From Palsa-1392 sp963819975 (GTDB lineage Bacteria; Verrucomicrobiota; Verrucomicrobiia; Chthoniobacterales; UBA10450), in the NCBI GenBank assembly GCA_963819975.1, contig CAWFYE010000011.1, positions 186,001 through 250,000 on the forward strand: a DNA stretch of 64,000 nucleotides. The letters are read 5' to 3'. This document shows, piece by piece, positions 62,783 through 64,000 of this stretch. Every line of letters starts with the position of its first letter. Within the stretch, counting starts at the first letter, position 1. Both the position numbers and the translations under genes were made by a program. A model generated the notes under the pieces. The model did no database searches and was not told the DNA's origin. It saw only the letters and a program-made list of their open reading frames with translations.

Positions 62783-64000
62783 CTAATTCCTGGGCGCGAG
62801 GCTGGCGACGATTTTTTCGAAACGCGGATCCCCGCGCAATCCATCCCAGTAAGGGTGGAGCTTCAAGTGCCCGTAACTCATCGTGCTCGGGACGCGGAGG
62901 GTCGCCGCGATCTGGTCGAGGGCGAGATCTTTTTCGTCGCACCAGGCGTAGATGACCGCGAGATACTTCATCACTTCCGCGCCGTCGATCGAATCCTTCC
63001 CGATCGGCAAGAGTTCCACCGCACGCCGTCCTTCGCGAATCGCGTCTTCCTTGCGGCCGAGTCCGGCATCAATCAAACCGAGGACGGTGAAAACCGGACC
63101 GTAATCAGGTTGTTCGTGGGCTGTTTTCTCCACTTCGGCGCGCGCGGCGAGGAATGCTTTCTCCGCCGCGGCCGCATCACCGCGGGCGCGGGCCGCGAGG
63201 GCTTCGCAGTAGGCACGTGGAAAATTGATGTCGGTTGCGATGCCTGTCGGAGGAACGGCAGCCAGCGCGCGCGCGACCGCCTGCAGGTCGCGCTCACAGA
63301 GGCTGACGTATAACCATTGGTCGGCGAGATCACCTGCAGAGTTTGGGTTTTCGGCGAGGAGCGCATCGATCACCCGTCGCAGCGGTCGAGTGTCGGCCCG
63401 CCATTCGAGGTCAACTAAACCGCGTGTGATCCTGGAATCCAGATCGCGAGGGTTGATGGCAAGGGCGCGGTCGAGGGCGGCCGCCATCCCTCCAAACTGG
63501 CGGGTCTCCTGATAACTGGCTCCGATCTGCTGGAGAAGGAAAACGTTTTGAGGATCCAGTTTGATTGCTCTCTGCAGGCTGCGCGCCGACCTCTCCCAGA
63601 GACCCTGCCGGCGGTCGATATAGCCCGCCAATTCGAAGGCCTTGGGGTCGTTAGGCAATTCGCTTTGGGTGAGTCGTAGTTCGGCCCGAGCCTGCTCGTA
63701 GTCGAGATGACAGCGGTAAAGGTAGGTGGCTCTGGCGAGATGAGTTTCGCCGGCCTCTGGGCGAAGGCGGATCGCTTTCGCGAGAGCCGCTTCCGCCAAC
63801 GTGAGCCGCTCCGGGGTATGATCGAAACCAAAAAAATAGATGTAATCATGGGCGCCGGCCAGCTCGCACCAGGCGAGGTAAAAATCCGGATCGCGCGCGA
63901 CGGCCTGGTCGAGGACCTGGACAGCCTGCAACAGTTTATCCTGGATCTGGGCGCTGGAGACGCTCGTGACGAGCGTCTTGCCGCGGACGTAAAGGCCGTA
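62783..64000 (-). CDS. TPR-rich regulator or scaffold, 5'-truncated by window edge
   Basis: The frame is open to the end of the window, so only the last 405 codons are seen. It reads YVRGKTLVTSVSS, QAVQVLDQAVARDPDFYLAW, then about eight TPR-like repeats (for example RRQGLWERSARSLQRAIKLD), and a C-terminal GLRGDPRFEKIVASLAP. The same C-terminal part occurs in large signalling proteins that have a winged-helix DNA-binding or a Ser/Thr kinase domain in front; which one applies here cannot be seen. The CGTTAGGC motif at 63649 encodes LPND. Confidence 0.8.
   Translation of the reverse strand, partial: YGLYVRGKTLVTSVSSAQIQDKLLQAVQVLDQAVARDPDFYLAWCELAGAHDYIYFFGFDHTPERLTLAEAALAKAIRLRPEAGETHLARATYLYRCHLDYEQARAELRLTQSELPNDPKAFELAGYIDRRQGLWERSARSLQRAIKLDPQNVFLLQQIGASYQETRQFGGMAAALDRALAINPRDLDSRITRGLVDLEWRADTRPLRRVIDALLAENPNSAGDLADQWLYVSLCERDLQAVARALAAVPPTGIATDINFPRAYCEALAARARGDAAAAEKAFLAARAEVEKTAHEQPDYGPVFTVLGLIDAGLGRKEDAIREGRRAVELLPIGKDSIDGAEVMKYLAVIYAWCDEKDLALDQIAATLRVPSTMSYGHLKLHPYWDGLRGDPRFEKIVASLAPRN

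Overview
The window looks like a chromosome segment of a GC-rich, Gram-negative member of the Verrucomicrobia, probably near Chthoniobacterales. This is inferred from several features: PATR (autotransporter-associated beta-strand repeat) passenger-like proteins ending in GNDLTLTV, an exosortase/EpsI pair, lipid A and lipoprotein genes (lpxK, lgt), fused zinc-finger-less anti-sigma/VWA proteins beside ECF sigma factors, and dispersed GC-rich intergenic repeats. No rRNA, CRISPR, phage or IS element was seen.

Layout. 0.1-8.3 kb: a surface polysaccharide locus (two GT9 glycosyltransferases, an O-antigen ligase/polymerase-like protein, a HAD-UbiA prenyltransferase, a broken GT39-like glycosyltransferase) that ends in exosortase and EpsI genes. 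8.5-11.3 kb: a translation block on the minus strand, tRNA-Thr, tuf, tRNA-Trp, secE, nusG, rplK, with no rplA after rplK. 11.5-16.1 kb: a TPR protein, an EamA transporter and an ECF sigma/VWA operon. 16.2-24.3 kb: a triplicated cassette, each copy holding a conserved upstream block, a small leader ORF, an alpha/beta-hydrolase reading frame that starts with an 8-bp tandem repeat, and a PATR surface protein. The hydrolase is decayed in copies 1 and 2 and intact but out of frame in copy 3. 24.3-36.9 kb: secreted beta-propeller and repeat proteins, an RHH regulator operon with a palindromic operator, a small protein with an exosortase-like C-terminal signal, an orphan sugar ABC permease, lgt, a serine hydrolase, a fourth PATR protein and an amino acid permease. 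37-39.3 kb: an envelope-stress set (two Spy/CpxP-like proteins, an ECF sigma and a small membrane protein, resembling CnrYXH). 39.3-53.6 kb: mostly housekeeping and metabolic genes (FAD monooxygenase, LigD-type polymerase, lpxK, thrB, rRNA methyltransferase, dodecin, acetyl-CoA synthetase, VanX-like dipeptidase, trmD, lactonase, carbonic anhydrase). 53.7-58.7 kb: a fatty or branched-chain acyl-CoA oxidation electron-transfer operon (acyl-CoA dehydrogenase, etfB, etfA, and nearby a membrane Fe-S ETF:quinone oxidoreductase). 58.9-64 kb: hypothetical proteins, DoxX-like, HDAC-like deacetylase, nhaA, tRNA-Pro and a 5'-truncated TPR protein.

Two signals are not explained by gene content. First, the octamer CGTTAGGC (usually TCGTTAGGC) occurs 40 times exactly in 64 kb, 30 on the plus and 10 on the minus strand, in every reading frame and in intergenic DNA, and forces otherwise uncommon TTA, CTA and AGG codons. 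It behaves like a genome-wide DNA-level signal (Chi, KOPS or DNA-uptake type). Second, the octanucleotide repeats at the start of the hydrolase frames switch that frame on or off in step with repeat number, as expected for phase variation.

Caution: at least 13 frameshifts are visible in otherwise well-conserved genes and every one is a single extra base. This pattern points to insertion errors in the assembly rather than gene decay, and each affected gene is flagged.
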